This document shows positions 1 to 8,899 of a stretch of DNA of 64,000 bases, piece after piece. The notes beneath the pieces were generated by a model. The model was not told the origin of the DNA. It worked only from the letters and a program-made list of their open reading frames with translations, and searched no databases. A program made the translations under genes and the position numbers. Source of the stretch: Caulobacteraceae bacterium (lineage in GTDB: Bacteria > Pseudomonadota > Alphaproteobacteria > Caulobacterales > Caulobacteraceae). Each line of letters starts with the position of its first letter. Position 1 is the first letter of the stretch. The stretch covers positions 30,407 through 94,406 of the forward strand of contig JARLIQ010000077.1 of the NCBI GenBank assembly GCA_031291645.1, read 5' to 3'.

Positions 1-574
1 TCCCCGGCGGCGCGATCGGCGAATTGTCCGCCACCAGTTCGGGCGCGTACTGGTCGGTCTCGGCGTCCATGAAGCCGTAGTAGCGGTCGAAGCCGCGGCC
101 CAGCGGCCAGCCGTCGAACGGCCCGGTCGGGCCGGTCTCGGTCAAGGGCGTCACGTGCCACTTGCCGACCATGTAGTTGCGATAACCCTCGCCGCGCAAC
201 ATCTCGGCGATGGTGCCGGCCTCCCGGGCGATCTTGCCGCGATAGCCCGGATAGCCGCTGTCGAAGTTGGCCAGGCAGCCGACGCCGACCGAGTGGTGGT
301 TGCGCCCGGTGAGCAGGGCGGCGCGGGTGGTTGAGCACATGGCCGTGGTGTGGAAGCCCGTGTAGCGCAGACCCCTGGCCGCGAGGGCGTCGATGGTCGG
401 CGTCTCGATCGGCGAGCCGTAGCAGCCGAAATCCGAGAATCCGACGTCGTCGAACAGCACCACCAGGATGTTCGGGGCGCCTTTCGGCGGCCGGGCCGCG
501 TCCGGCCAATAGGGGGTGGAGTCCTTGTAGGTCGCGCCAATCCTGGGGCCGGCGGGCTTGGCGTCTTCGGTCAT
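1..574 (-). CDS. Arylsulfatase (sulfatase family), C-terminus beyond window edge
   Basis: This is the N-terminal ~190 residues of a sulfatase that would hydrolyse sulfate esters; the rest lies left of the window. Translation from the ATG at 574 shows the metal-binding stretch NILVVLFDDVGFSD near residue 30. The formylglycine-type motif CSTTRAALLTGR follows near residue 80; its Cys would be oxidised to the catalytic formylglycine. Sulfatases usually have Pro or Ala where this one has Thr at Cys+2, but CSTTR is also found in bacterial arylsulfatases of this type. No signal peptide is visible, so it is probably cytoplasmic. It is transcribed divergently from the HAD gene across ~137 bp. The family call is secure; the substrate is unknown. 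Confidence 0.88.
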   Translation of the reverse strand, partial: MTEDAKPAGPRIGATYKDSTPYWPDAARPPKGAPNILVVLFDDVGFSDFGCYGSPIETPTIDALAARGLRYTGFHTTAMCSTTRAALLTGRNHHSVGVGCLANFDSGYPGYRGKIAREAGTIAEMLRGEGYRNYMVGKWHVTPLTETGPTGPFDGWPLGRGFDRYYGFMDAETDQYAPELVADNSPIAPPG

Positions 575-711
575 GACCTGGGTTTCCTGCTCTGTGTTGG
601 CGGGCAAACTATCGGCACGATGCGTGCCTAGTCCACAGGATCACGACGGAATGGCGACGGACGGGCAGGTCGCAGTATAAGGATGGCTCTCCTTCCGCGA
701 GCGGAGCTTCG

Positions 712-1413
712 ATGAGCGAGCTGATCCTGGGCTTCGACGCCGACGACACGCTCTGGCACAACGAAACCGTGTTCAACCTGACCCAGGCCCGGTTCATCGA
801 GCTCCTGGGTGGCTTCGCCGAGCCTGAACACCTGGCCGAGCGGTTGCTGGCGGTCGAGCTGCGCAACCTGCGCCACTACGGCTATGGGGTGAAGAGCTTC
901 ACCCTGTCGATGATCGAGACGGCGCTGGAGCTGACCGGCGAGGCCATCCCCTCCCGCGTCGTGGCCGAGATCCTGGCGATCGGCCGGGCGATGCTGGAGC
1001 ACCCGGTCGAGCCCCTGCCAGCCGTGCACGAGACGCTGGAGCGGCTGTCGCAGACCCACGCCTTGGTCCTGATCACCAAGGGCGACCTCCTGGACCAGGA
1101 GAACAAGCTCGCCCGCTCGGGCCTCGGGGACTTCTTCGACGCAGTTGAGATCGTCAGCGAAAAGACCGCCGCCACCTACAGCCGCGTTTTCGCTCGCCAT
1201 GGCGCGCTGAGCGGGGAGGCGGCGATGATCGGCAACTCCGCACGGTCGGACATCATCCCCGCGATCGACGCGGGCTTCTGGGGCGTGCACATCCCCTACG
1301 CCCTGACCTGGGAGCACGAACAGGCCGAGGCGCCGGCCGACTCGCCATTCTACGTCGCCTTGGCGTCGATCGCCGAGGTGCCGGCCTGGCTCGGCGGGCT
1401 TCAGCCCGCCTGA
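712..1413 (+). CDS. HAD-superfamily hydrolase
   Basis: A 233-residue HAD-type phosphatase or dehalogenase-like hydrolase. The nucleophile motif I (FDADDTLW, Asp9 and Asp11) is at the N-terminus. Motif II is VLITKGD near residue 120, and the acidic motif IV region is MIGNSARSDIIPAIDAG near residue 170. An all-helical cap lies between residues ~20 and 95. The substrate cannot be read from sequence; small phosphate monoesters are the usual targets. It converges with the hybrid kinase gene, and the two 3' ends overlap by 13 bp. Confidence 0.85.
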   Translation: MSELILGFDADDTLWHNETVFNLTQARFIELLGGFAEPEHLAERLLAVELRNLRHYGYGVKSFTLSMIETALELTGEAIPSRVVAEILAIGRAMLEHPVEPLPAVHETLERLSQTHALVLITKGDLLDQENKLARSGLGDFFDAVEIVSEKTAATYSRVFARHGALSGEAAMIGNSARSDIIPAIDAGFWGVHIPYALTWEHEQAEAPADSPFYVALASIAEVPAWLGGLQPA

Positions 1414-3167
1414 GCGGCCTGGGCCGTGGCGCGAGCCGGCCCGTTGTCCTCGAACCGTTGGGCGATCACCGACAGCAGTTCGGCCGGCCGGATCGGCTTG
1501 GGCTGCACCGCGTCGAACCCCAGGGCGGCCAACCAGCCGTCCTCGGCGGCGAAGGCGTCGGCGGTCAGGGCGATCACCGGCGTGTCGGGGCGTCCGGCCT
1601 CGCCGGCCCTGATCCGGGCCAGGGTCTCAGGTCCGCCGAGGCGCGGCATGTGCACGTCCATCAGTACGACGTCGAAGTCGCCGGCGCGCAGCGCCTCCAG
1701 CGCCTCCAGCCCGTCGTTGGCGGTCACCACGGTCGCGCCGGTGGCCTCCAGTATGGCGCGCGCCACGGTCCGGTTGATCGGATTGTCTTCCACCACCAGG
1801 ATCGAGCGGCCGGCCAGGTCGCCGCCCTCGGCGTGGGGCTCGTCCCGATGGTCGCCCTCGGCGGCCGGCAGGGGGAGGGTCACGGTGAAGGTGCTGCCTT
1901 CGCCCAGCCGGCTCTCCAGCACGATGTCGCCGCCCATCCCTTCGGCCAGCTGCTTGCAGATGGCCAGCCCCAGGCCGCTGCCGCCGAAATTCCGCGCGGT
2001 GGAGGCGTCGGCCTGGGCGAAGACCGAGAAGATGTGGCTGTGCTGTTCGTCGGCGATGCCGACGCCGGTGTCGGAGACTGCGATCTCGACGCCATCGGAC
2101 GCCCGCGTTGGCGGAGCGGCCGAAATCCGCAGCCGCACCTCGCCCTCGCGGGTGAACTTCAGCGCGTTCGAGATCAGGTTCAGCATGATCTGCCGCACGC
2201 GGGTCGGATCGCCCGTCACCCAGTCGGGCGCGGTCGGGTCGACCTCGTAGACCAACTTGACGCCCTTCTCGGCGGCGACGTCGCTCCACAGGTCGCACGC
2301 CCGCGCGCCGAGGTCGCGCAGGTCGAACGGGACATGCTCGAACTCCAGCTTGCCCGCCTCGACCTTGGAGATGTCCAGGATGTCGTTCAGCAGGGTCATC
2401 AGCCCGTCGCCGGATTTGACTAACATGCCGACGTAGTCGGCCTGGCGCGGATCGAGCTGGGTCGCCTTCAGGGCGTGGGCCATGCCGAGGACGCCGTTCA
2501 TCGGCGTGCGCAACTCGTGGCTCATCATCGCCAGGAACGAGGACTTGGCGGCGTTGGCGGCCAGCGCGCGCTCGGTCTGGGCTCTGGCGTCCTCCTGGGC
2601 CTTCCTCAGCGCCCGCGTGGTGGCGAGGTTCTCCCGCGCGGCGTTGATCGCATAGAGCACCGCCACCACGAGGCTGAGCGCGACGGTGAACTGCGCCAGG
2701 CCGCCGAACCCACCGAAGAAGGTCGGCAGGACGATGAGGCACAGGGTCGGCGGAACGCCGCCGAGGATCAGGGCCAGCCGCGATTGGAAGGCGAAGCTCT
2801 GGGCGTGCAGAAGCTGGCCGGCCAGGATCGCGACGGCCACGATCTGCAGCGCCGGCCTGCCGGTCGACCAATAAAGGACCGCCGAGGCGGTCCACGCCAC
2901 CGTCTGGGCCAGTTCGCAGACCGCATAGACCATCCGGAAGGCCAGGCGGGGCTGTTGGGGCGGCGAAAGCGGTTCGGCCGACAGCCACAGCGCGGCCTCG
3001 CAGGCGAGCACCGCCCCGAACCAGGCCGCCCCGACGATAACGCCGACGTTCAGCGCCAGGAAGGCGACGGCGACCGAGGCGGTCAGCACGCGCGCAACCA
3101 CGGTCCGCCGCTCCTCAAGGGCCGCTGTGTCAAGGGATTCGTCGAAGAGGGCGAGCCAGCCGGTCAT
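1401..3167 (-). CDS. Hybrid sensor histidine kinase with multi-TM sensor and C-terminal receiver
   Basis: A 588-residue hybrid kinase. Residues ~25-175 form several hydrophobic membrane segments with no recognised ligand domain, followed by a short coiled coil. HisKA has the phospho-acceptor His217 in FLAMMSHELRTPMNG. HATPase_c has the N box (LNLISNALKF), G1 (DTGVGI) and G2 (GSGLGLAI). A receiver domain spans ~460-575, with phospho-Asp in VVLMDVHMP and the conserved Lys in PKPI. It probably passes phosphate to an unlinked Hpt protein. The membrane part resembles that of the kinase at 27487-29652 (matching SFAFQ/SFAYQ and GGVPP/GGAMP stretches). The signal is unknown. Confidence 0.92.
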   Translation of the reverse strand: MTGWLALFDESLDTAALEERRTVVARVLTASVAVAFLALNVGVIVGAAWFGAVLACEAALWLSAEPLSPPQQPRLAFRMVYAVCELAQTVAWTASAVLYWSTGRPALQIVAVAILAGQLLHAQSFAFQSRLALILGGVPPTLCLIVLPTFFGGFGGLAQFTVALSLVVAVLYAINAARENLATTRALRKAQEDARAQTERALAANAAKSSFLAMMSHELRTPMNGVLGMAHALKATQLDPRQADYVGMLVKSGDGLMTLLNDILDISKVEAGKLEFEHVPFDLRDLGARACDLWSDVAAEKGVKLVYEVDPTAPDWVTGDPTRVRQIMLNLISNALKFTREGEVRLRISAAPPTRASDGVEIAVSDTGVGIADEQHSHIFSVFAQADASTARNFGGSGLGLAICKQLAEGMGGDIVLESRLGEGSTFTVTLPLPAAEGDHRDEPHAEGGDLAGRSILVVEDNPINRTVARAILEATGATVVTANDGLEALEALRAGDFDVVLMDVHMPRLGGPETLARIRAGEAGRPDTPVIALTADAFAAEDGWLAALGFDAVQPKPIRPAELLSVIAQRFEDNGPARATAQAAQAG

Positions 3168-3385
3168 TCGTCATCGTCCGCGAGCGGGAGCCTACTATCG
3201 GCGGCCATGGCCTAGATTTCGTAAACGACCGCCCTTTTTCCTCGAGACAAGTTCTCGGCTCGCGCAAAGCGGTAGGGCTGAGCAGCCGCCGGCGAGGGCT
3301 TGATCGCCGCTTTGCGGCCGCCTGGGGGACTGCGATAATCGCCGGGCATGGCGTCGGAGAGCGCCGTTGGACCTGGGAGACGAGC

Positions 3386-5185
3386 GTGGACCTGCAGACC
3401 TCCGAGGCCAACGCCGAGCGGCTTTCCGAACTGGCCGGTCGTGGCGCCTCGGCCCGGCGTTCGCGCCAGCTCGCGCCCGACTGCCGGGGTCTGAATTTCT
3501 TCGAGATCGACGCCAGCCTGCGCGCGCTCCTGCCGCTCTACATGGACGCGCCGCTCGCGGCCCACCTCGGTCCGCACCTGCATCGCCTGGGCGAGGTGGC
3601 CGGCGGCGCGCTGAACGACCTGGCCGAGGCCGCCGACAAGAATCCGCCCCGGCTGCATCCGCGCGACCGCTATGGCCGCGACGAGGAGTGGATTGAGTTC
3701 CATCCGGCCTATCGGGCGATGGAGCAGATCGCCTTCGGCGACTTCGCCCTGCACGCCCTGACCCACAAGCCGGTGTTGGGCTGGCCCGAGCCGATGCCGC
3801 CGGCGGCCAAGACCGTTCTGCACTACCTGTTCGCCCAGTCCGAGTTCGGGCTGATGTGTCCGATCAACCTGACGGACTCGTCCTCGGACCTGATCGCCCG
3901 CTACGGCGACGAAGCGACCAAGGCGCGCTACCTGCCGGGCATGTGGAGCCAGGACCTGGGCCAGCTTTTGCGCGGCGCCCAGTTCATGACCGAGAAGGCC
4001 GGCGGCTCGGACGTCGGCGCCAATGAGCTTGTCGCCGTGCGGGACGGCGACGCCTTCCGCCTCTACGGCGAGAAATGGTTCTGCTCCAACGCCGACGCCG
4101 AGGTCGCCGTGCTCCTGGCCCGGCCGGAGGGCGCGCCGGCCGGCGGCAAGGGGCTGGGCCTGTTCGTCATGCCCAAGACCCTGCCGGACGGGACGCGCAA
4201 CGCCTATCGGGTGGTGCGGCTGAAGGACAAGCTGGGCTCGAAGTCGATGGCCAGCGGCGAGATCGTGTTCGACGGCGCCCAGGCCTGGCCGCTGGGCGCC
4301 CTGGACGCGGGCCTCAAGCAGATGCTGGAGATGGTCAATTCCAGCCGCCTGTCGCACGCAACGCGCGCCGCGGGCATGATGCGCCGGTGCCTGAACGAAG
4401 CCTTCCAGGCCGCGCGCCATCGCAACGCCTTCGGATCCGCCGTGATCGACCATCCCCTGATGCGCCGCCAGTTGCTGAAGCTGATGGTCCCGACCGAACA
4501 GGCCCTGTCCACCATCCTCTATCTGTCGCAGGTCGCCGGCCGGAAGGACGAGCGCGAGGCCCGCCAGATCCTGCGGCTGATGACGCCGCTCGCCAAGTAC
4601 CGCGCCTGCCGCGACAACCTCACGGTCGCCACCGGCGCGATGGAGGCGCGGGGCGGCAACGGCTACATCGAGGACTTCGTCAACGCCCGCCTCGTGCGCG
4701 ACGCCCACCTGGGCGTGATCTGGGAAGGGACCAGCAACATCAGCGCCCTCGACGCCATCCGCCGGGCCGTGGGCAAGGAAAAGGCCCACGAGGCGCTGCA
4801 GGCCGACGTGGAGCGGCGCCTGGCGCAGGCCGCAGGCCTGCCGGGCCAGTTCCGCACCCGCCTGCAGGGCGCCGCCGTCCAGGCCTTCCGCTTCGCCGAA
4901 GCGGTGGCCGCCGCGCCCGAGCGCGAGCGTTTCAGCCGCCAGGCGTCCGCGGCCCTCTACCACGTTGTCAGCGCGGGCCTTCTGGCCGAGGAGGGCGCAC
5001 GCCTGGGCGCGGCCGGCGGCGATGCGCGCCGCCTGCTGCTGTCCCGCTTCGTGCTGGAGCACCGCCTGGGCGAGCGCAAGCCGATGAGCCTGGAGGGCCA
5101 GGCCTGGGAGGACGAGGCGATCGACCTTCTGCTGGACGATGCGTCGGTCCCGCTGGCGAAGGCCGAGGCGCTGGCGGTAGGCTGA
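3386..5185 (+). CDS. Acyl-CoA dehydrogenase family protein
   Basis: A 599-residue FAD-dependent acyl-CoA dehydrogenase that would introduce the alpha-beta double bond in an acyl-CoA. The FAD-binding signature QFMTEKAGGSDV is near residue 200. The C-terminal signature GGNGYIEDFVNARLVRDA runs into VIWEGTSNI near residue 450, which carries the usual catalytic-glutamate region. About 140 residues follow the standard ~450-residue core, as in long acyl-CoA dehydrogenases of the AidB/FadE-like groups. The GTG start at 3386 is chosen because GGGAGA lies 7-8 nt upstream; the ATG at 3348 is in another frame. Substrate chain length is unknown. Confidence 0.9.
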   Translation: MDLQTSEANAERLSELAGRGASARRSRQLAPDCRGLNFFEIDASLRALLPLYMDAPLAAHLGPHLHRLGEVAGGALNDLAEAADKNPPRLHPRDRYGRDEEWIEFHPAYRAMEQIAFGDFALHALTHKPVLGWPEPMPPAAKTVLHYLFAQSEFGLMCPINLTDSSSDLIARYGDEATKARYLPGMWSQDLGQLLRGAQFMTEKAGGSDVGANELVAVRDGDAFRLYGEKWFCSNADAEVAVLLARPEGAPAGGKGLGLFVMPKTLPDGTRNAYRVVRLKDKLGSKSMASGEIVFDGAQAWPLGALDAGLKQMLEMVNSSRLSHATRAAGMMRRCLNEAFQAARHRNAFGSAVIDHPLMRRQLLKLMVPTEQALSTILYLSQVAGRKDEREARQILRLMTPLAKYRACRDNLTVATGAMEARGGNGYIEDFVNARLVRDAHLGVIWEGTSNISALDAIRRAVGKEKAHEALQADVERRLAQAAGLPGQFRTRLQGAAVQAFRFAEAVAAAPERERFSRQASAALYHVVSAGLLAEEGARLGAAGGDARRLLLSRFVLEHRLGERKPMSLEGQAWEDEAIDLLLDDASVPLAKAEALAVG

Positions 5186-5221
5186 GCCGGCGGTTTGGTC
5201 CCAGCAGGGCGGGAGGTCGGC

Positions 5222-5710
5222 TTGGCCGAAAAGCAGCATCGATACCGCGCCACGATCGTCTGGACCGGCAATCGGGGCGCCGGCACGACCGGCTACCGCG
5301 ACTATGGGCGCGAGCATGAGATTTCGGTTCCCGCCAAGCCGGCGATCCCGGGCTCGTCCGACCCGGCGTTTCGCGGCGATCCGGCGCGCTGGAACCCGGA
5401 GGAGTTGCTGGTCGCCTCGCTCTCGGCCTGCCACCAGCTCTGGTACCTGCACCTCTGTTCGGCGGCGGGCGTGGTCGTCGAGCGCTATGAGGACGAGGCC
5501 GAGGGAGTGATGGCCGAGGAGGCCGACGGCTCGGGCCGTTTCGTCAGCGTCACCCTGCGGCCCTGCATCGCCCTGGCGCCTGGCGCCGATCTCGCGCGGG
5601 CCGAGGCGCTGCATCACCAGGCGCACGCCTGCTGCTTCATCGCCAATTCGGTCAATTTCCCGGTCGTCGTCGAACCGCGCTTCGAGGCGGTCGCGGCCGA
5701 TCGGTCCTGA
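5222..5710 (+). CDS. OsmC family protein
   Basis: A 162-residue OsmC/Ohr-fold protein, a family of thiol peroxidases acting on organic hydroperoxides. The family core ELLVASLSACHQLWYLHL contains the first redox Cys. A second Cys pair occurs in HHQAHACCFIANSVNFPV near the C-terminus, matching the two-cysteine OsmC layout. The TTG at 5222 is the likely start because GGGAGG sits about 9 nt upstream. A longer TTG-initiated version from 5195 lacks such a site. The gene is 37 bp after the acyl-CoA dehydrogenase and on the same strand, so it may be co-transcribed. Confidence 0.88.
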   Translation: MAEKQHRYRATIVWTGNRGAGTTGYRDYGREHEISVPAKPAIPGSSDPAFRGDPARWNPEELLVASLSACHQLWYLHLCSAAGVVVERYEDEAEGVMAEEADGSGRFVSVTLRPCIALAPGADLARAEALHHQAHACCFIANSVNFPVVVEPRFEAVAADRS

Positions 5711-5722
5711 GGGAAGGACGCC

Positions 5723-5782
5723 ATGCTCCAGATGCGCCCGGGCTGCGAATGCTGCGACAGGGACCTGCCGGCCGCCGCCTAG
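5723..5782 (+). pseudogene. Truncated DUF1272-type N-terminal remnant (19 codons)
   Basis: A 19-codon frame from ATG 5723 to TAG 5780-5782, with GGGAAGG just upstream. It reads MLQMRPGCECCDRDLPAA, which matches the start of the small zinc-ribbon-like DUF1272 proteins (MLxLRPxCExCDxxLP). The rest of that ~60-80-residue family, with its later Cys pairs, is missing; the frame stops and the following sequence shows no continuation. It is either a decayed gene tip or, less likely, a functional microprotein that keeps three Cys. Family recognition is from memory of the N-terminal pattern. Confidence 0.6.
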
Positions 5783-5829
5783 AAGCGGGCCTATGGTAAG
5801 GTCGTCGTTCCTGGAGTAGGGCGTCGAAC

Positions 5830-6840
5830 ATGGCGAGCATGGCATCACCTTCGGCCGCTGGGCACCGTCACGTCTTCCTCGGCGAAGGCCATGAGGCGAA
5901 CGAGCGGCGCACCTGGGCGGTGATCTGGCTGTGCGCGGCGATGATGCTGGCCGAGATCGTCGGCGGCATGCTGTTCGGCTCGATCGCCCTGGTGGCCGAC
6001 GGCATCCACATGTCGACCCACGCCGGCGCCCTGCTGCTGGCGGCGCTCGCCTACAGCTACGCGCGCCGTCACGCGGACGACCCGCGCTTCAGTTTCGGCA
6101 CCGGCAAGCTGGGCGACTTGGCGGGATTCACCAGCGCGGTGGTGCTGGCGATGATCGCGGCGCTGGTCGGCTACGAGGCGGTGATGCGCTTCCTGCATCC
6201 GGCGTCGATCCACTTCGCCCAGGCGATCCCGATCGCCGTGCTGGGCCTGGCGGTCAACGTCGCCAGCGCCTGGCTCCTGGGCGGCGACCATGGTCACGCC
6301 CACGACCATTCTCACGGTCACGGCCATTCCCACGGTCACGAGGCCGATCACCGTCACCGCGAACCTCATGATCACGGCCATGATCACGATCACCACCGCC
6401 ATGGCCACCAGCGCGACAACAACATGCGCGCGGCGGTCGTCCACGTGATGGCGGACGCGGCGGTCTCGGTGCTGGTGATCGTCGGCCTGATCCTGGCGCG
6501 GATGTTCGGATGGACGTGGATGGACCCGGCCGCGGGCCTGATCGGCGCCGTCGTGATCGCCAGCTGGTCCTATGGGCTGATCCGCGACACCGGGGCGATC
6601 CTCCTGGACATGACGCCGGACGAGCGGCTCTCTGCCGCCCTTCGCCAGGCGGTCGAGGACGAGGGGGACGACCTCGCCGACCTGCACGTCTGGCGGCTCG
6701 GGCCGGGGCATCTGGGGGCGATCGTCTCGATCCACGCTCGCGGCGGCCGCGACCACGACTATTACCGGCCGCGCCTGTCCCGCTTCGGCAGGCTCTCGCA
6801 CCTGACCATCGAGGTGCGACAGCTCCGGGCGGGCGCCTAG
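5830..6840 (+). CDS. dmeF: CDF-family Co/Ni efflux transporter DmeF
   Basis: A 336-residue cation diffusion facilitator that would export divalent metal by proton antiport across the inner membrane. The N-terminal signature HVFLGEGHEANERRTWAV is typical of DmeF. Six membrane segments follow, with metal-site residues in VADGIHMSTH (TM2) and VMADAAVSVL (TM5). Between TM4 and TM5 (residues ~153-196) lies a very His-rich cytoplasmic loop of repeated H-G-H/H-D-H units. A short C-terminal domain follows. No DmeR-type regulator is adjacent. Its stop codon is in the palindrome CTAG shared with the convergent gene. Substrate (Co/Ni rather than Zn) is assigned by family. Confidence 0.88.
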   Translation: MASMASPSAAGHRHVFLGEGHEANERRTWAVIWLCAAMMLAEIVGGMLFGSIALVADGIHMSTHAGALLLAALAYSYARRHADDPRFSFGTGKLGDLAGFTSAVVLAMIAALVGYEAVMRFLHPASIHFAQAIPIAVLGLAVNVASAWLLGGDHGHAHDHSHGHGHSHGHEADHRHREPHDHGHDHDHHRHGHQRDNNMRAAVVHVMADAAVSVLVIVGLILARMFGWTWMDPAAGLIGAVVIASWSYGLIRDTGAILLDMTPDERLSAALRQAVEDEGDDLADLHVWRLGPGHLGAIVSIHARGGRDHDYYRPRLSRFGRLSHLTIEVRQLRAGA

Positions 6841-8327
6841 CTGGCGAGCGCGAGCGCCGGCGCCGGCGCGCCCTGCATCCAAAGGCGCAAGGCCGCGTAG
6901 GCGCGCCAGGGCCGCCAGGTCTCGGCCATGGCCGACAGCGCGGCCGGGCTGGGCCGGCCCTGCGCCGTCTCCATCGCCCGCAGGAGGCCGAGGTCCGAGG
7001 CCGGGAAGGCGTCCGGCTCGCGCAGCGCCCGCATGGCCACATACTGGGCCGTCCACGGGCCGACGCCGGGCAGGGCGGTCAGCTTCAGCGTGGTCTCCTC
7101 CAGGGTTTCGTAGGCGCGCAAGAGGCCGCGGTCGGCGGCCATGGCCCGGCCAAGGGCGTTCAGCGTGGCGGCGCGGGCGCGGGTAAGGCCGATGGCGGTC
7201 AGTTCGGCCACCGCGACGGCTTCCGGGGTCGGGAACAGCCGGTCGGGCGCATCGGTCGGCGAGCCGGCCAGACCCAGCGGCTCGCCGTGGGCGGCGGTCA
7301 GCCGGCCGGCGAAGGTGGTCGCCGCCCGCACGCTGACCTGCTGGCCCAGCACCGCCCGCACGGCGAGCTCGAAGCCGTCCCAGGCGCCCGGCACCCTCAG
7401 GCCTGGCCGCGCGCGCACCAGCGGCGCCAGGCGCGGGTCGGCCGAAAGGTGGGCGTCGATGGCCAGGATGTCCGCATCGAGGTCGAACAGCCGTCGCAGC
7501 CGCGCGACGATCGCCGCCAGCGCCGAGACGTCGCTGGTCCAGATCGTGGCGATCAGGTGGTTGTGTCCGGGCGCCGGCCGCACCTCGACCACGCCGCGGG
7601 CCCCGCCCAGGGCGACGCTGCGGCGATAGCGGTCCGGTTCGACCTGCTCGACGCCCGGAATGGCCCGCGGCCCGAGGAACTCCACCATCGCCGCCCAGTC
7701 GTAGGGCGGGCCGAACGGCAACTTCAGCGTCACGCCCGCGCTCTCGCCGACGGCCGTCTTGGCCGAGCTGTGAAGTTCGCTCGGCGGGCGGCCGTAGGTC
7801 GCCTGCATCACCGCGTTGAACCGCCGCACGCTGCCGAAACCGGCGGCGAGCGCGACGTCGGTCATCGAAAGGGCGGTCTCGTTGATCAGGGTCTTGGCGA
7901 ACAGGATGCGGTGGGTCTGGGCGACCGACACCGGCGCGGCGCCGACGTGCTGGTCGAACAGGCGGCGCAGGTGCCGCGCGCCCACGCCCAGCCGCTCGGC
8001 CAGCGTCTCGACGCCCGCGCCGTCCATCGCACCCTCGGCGATCAGGTGCAGGGCGCGGCTGACCGTGGCGGCCGAACCGCGCCAGCTGGCGACCCCCGGG
8101 GCGACCTCCGGCCGGCATCGCAGGCAGGGGCGAAAGCCCATCTGGTGCGCCGCCGCCGCGCTGGGCAGGAAGATGCAGTTCTCCAGCTTCGGCGTGCGCG
8201 CGGGGCAGATCGGCCGGCAGAAGATCCCGGTGGTCCGCACCGCCGTGTAGAAGCGCCCGTCAAACCGCGCGTCGCGCGTCTCAAGCGCGCGGTAACAGGC
8301 GTCCCTGTCGAGGTCGAGCGCGGTCAC
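6837..8327 (-). CDS. Ada-type methyl-sensor / AraC HTH fused to AlkA 3-methyladenine glycosylase
   Basis: A 496-residue fusion for alkylation damage. Residues 1-75 are the Ada zinc/methyl-acceptor domain with Cys37, Cys41, Cys68 and Cys71 (FCRPICPA and CLRCRPE). An AraC-type HTH region covers ~90-190. The AlkA N-terminal domain and HhH-GPD glycosylase follow (~205-480), with the hairpin LPGVGPWTAQYVAMRAL and a catalytic-Asp region AFPASDLGL. It should sense methylphosphotriesters, activate transcription and excise alkylated bases. The O6-methyltransferase half of classical Ada is absent and is supplied by the upstream gene, whose stop overlaps this ATG by 4 nt (ATGA). Confidence 0.92.
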   Translation of the reverse strand: MTALDLDRDACYRALETRDARFDGRFYTAVRTTGIFCRPICPARTPKLENCIFLPSAAAAHQMGFRPCLRCRPEVAPGVASWRGSAATVSRALHLIAEGAMDGAGVETLAERLGVGARHLRRLFDQHVGAAPVSVAQTHRILFAKTLINETALSMTDVALAAGFGSVRRFNAVMQATYGRPPSELHSSAKTAVGESAGVTLKLPFGPPYDWAAMVEFLGPRAIPGVEQVEPDRYRRSVALGGARGVVEVRPAPGHNHLIATIWTSDVSALAAIVARLRRLFDLDADILAIDAHLSADPRLAPLVRARPGLRVPGAWDGFELAVRAVLGQQVSVRAATTFAGRLTAAHGEPLGLAGSPTDAPDRLFPTPEAVAVAELTAIGLTRARAATLNALGRAMAADRGLLRAYETLEETTLKLTALPGVGPWTAQYVAMRALREPDAFPASDLGLLRAMETAQGRPSPAALSAMAETWRPWRAYAALRLWMQGAPAPALALAS

Positions 8328-8899
8328 GGCGCGAACGCCAGTTCGGCCTGTCGGCGACGGGTGTCCGGCGACGCCGAGACGTCCACGCCCTCGTGTTCCA
8401 GAAGCCAGCGCTTGCGCTCGATGCCGCCGCCGTAGCCGGTCAAGGTCGCGTCCGCCCCGATCACCCGGTGACAGGGCACCACGACGCCGATCGGATTGGA
8501 GCCGTTGGCCAGCCCCACCGCCCGCATCGCGCCCGGCCGCCCGATCCGGGTCGCCAGCGCGCCGTAGCTCAGCGTGGCGCCGACGGGAATGGTCCTGAGC
8601 GCCGCCCAGACTTCTAGCTGGAACGGCGTGCCGGCGGTCTTGACCGGAATGGCGTCGAGCGCGGCCAGCTCGCCCGCGAAATAGGCCTCGATCGGCTGGC
8701 GGATCGAGGCTGGCGCGCGGCCTTCAGCCAGGCGGACGCCGTCCGGGCCGTACCGGCGGCGCAGCAGGCGGCGCATCCGCTCGTCATAGTCGTCGAAGTC
8801 GAGCACGCGAAGGCGCGCCTCTGCGTCGACCGCGATCAGGAGTTGCCCGATCGGGCTTGCGATGCGATCGAAGGTGAAGGTCTCGGGCATGAGCGGCAT
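8324..8899 (-). CDS. ogt: Methylated-DNA--protein-cysteine S-methyltransferase
   Basis: A 191-residue suicide methyltransferase that removes methyl from O6-methylguanine onto its own Cys. The active-site motif VPCHRVIG is preceded by the arginine-finger/helix region of the family (FQLEVWAALRTIPVGATLSYGALA split over residues ~115-140) and followed by GYGGG-ERKRWLLEHE. It is the first gene of a two-gene operon with the Ada/AlkA fusion, and the overlap implies translational coupling. An alternative ATG lies nine bases inside at 8890. Assignment to Ogt rather than another MGMT name is by length and context. Confidence 0.93.
   Translation of the reverse strand: MPLMPETFTFDRIASPIGQLLIAVDAEARLRVLDFDDYDERMRRLLRRRYGPDGVRLAEGRAPASIRQPIEAYFAGELAALDAIPVKTAGTPFQLEVWAALRTIPVGATLSYGALATRIGRPGAMRAVGLANGSNPIGVVVPCHRVIGADATLTGYGGGIERKRWLLEHEGVDVSASPDTRRRQAELAFAP

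Noticed and set aside
3212..5848. An 878-codon minus-strand open frame antisense to the acyl-CoA dehydrogenase and osmC genes
   Set aside because: It has no recognisable motif, is rich in Arg/Gly/Ala/Gln/His as expected from a GC-rich shadow, and covers two well-supported genes.
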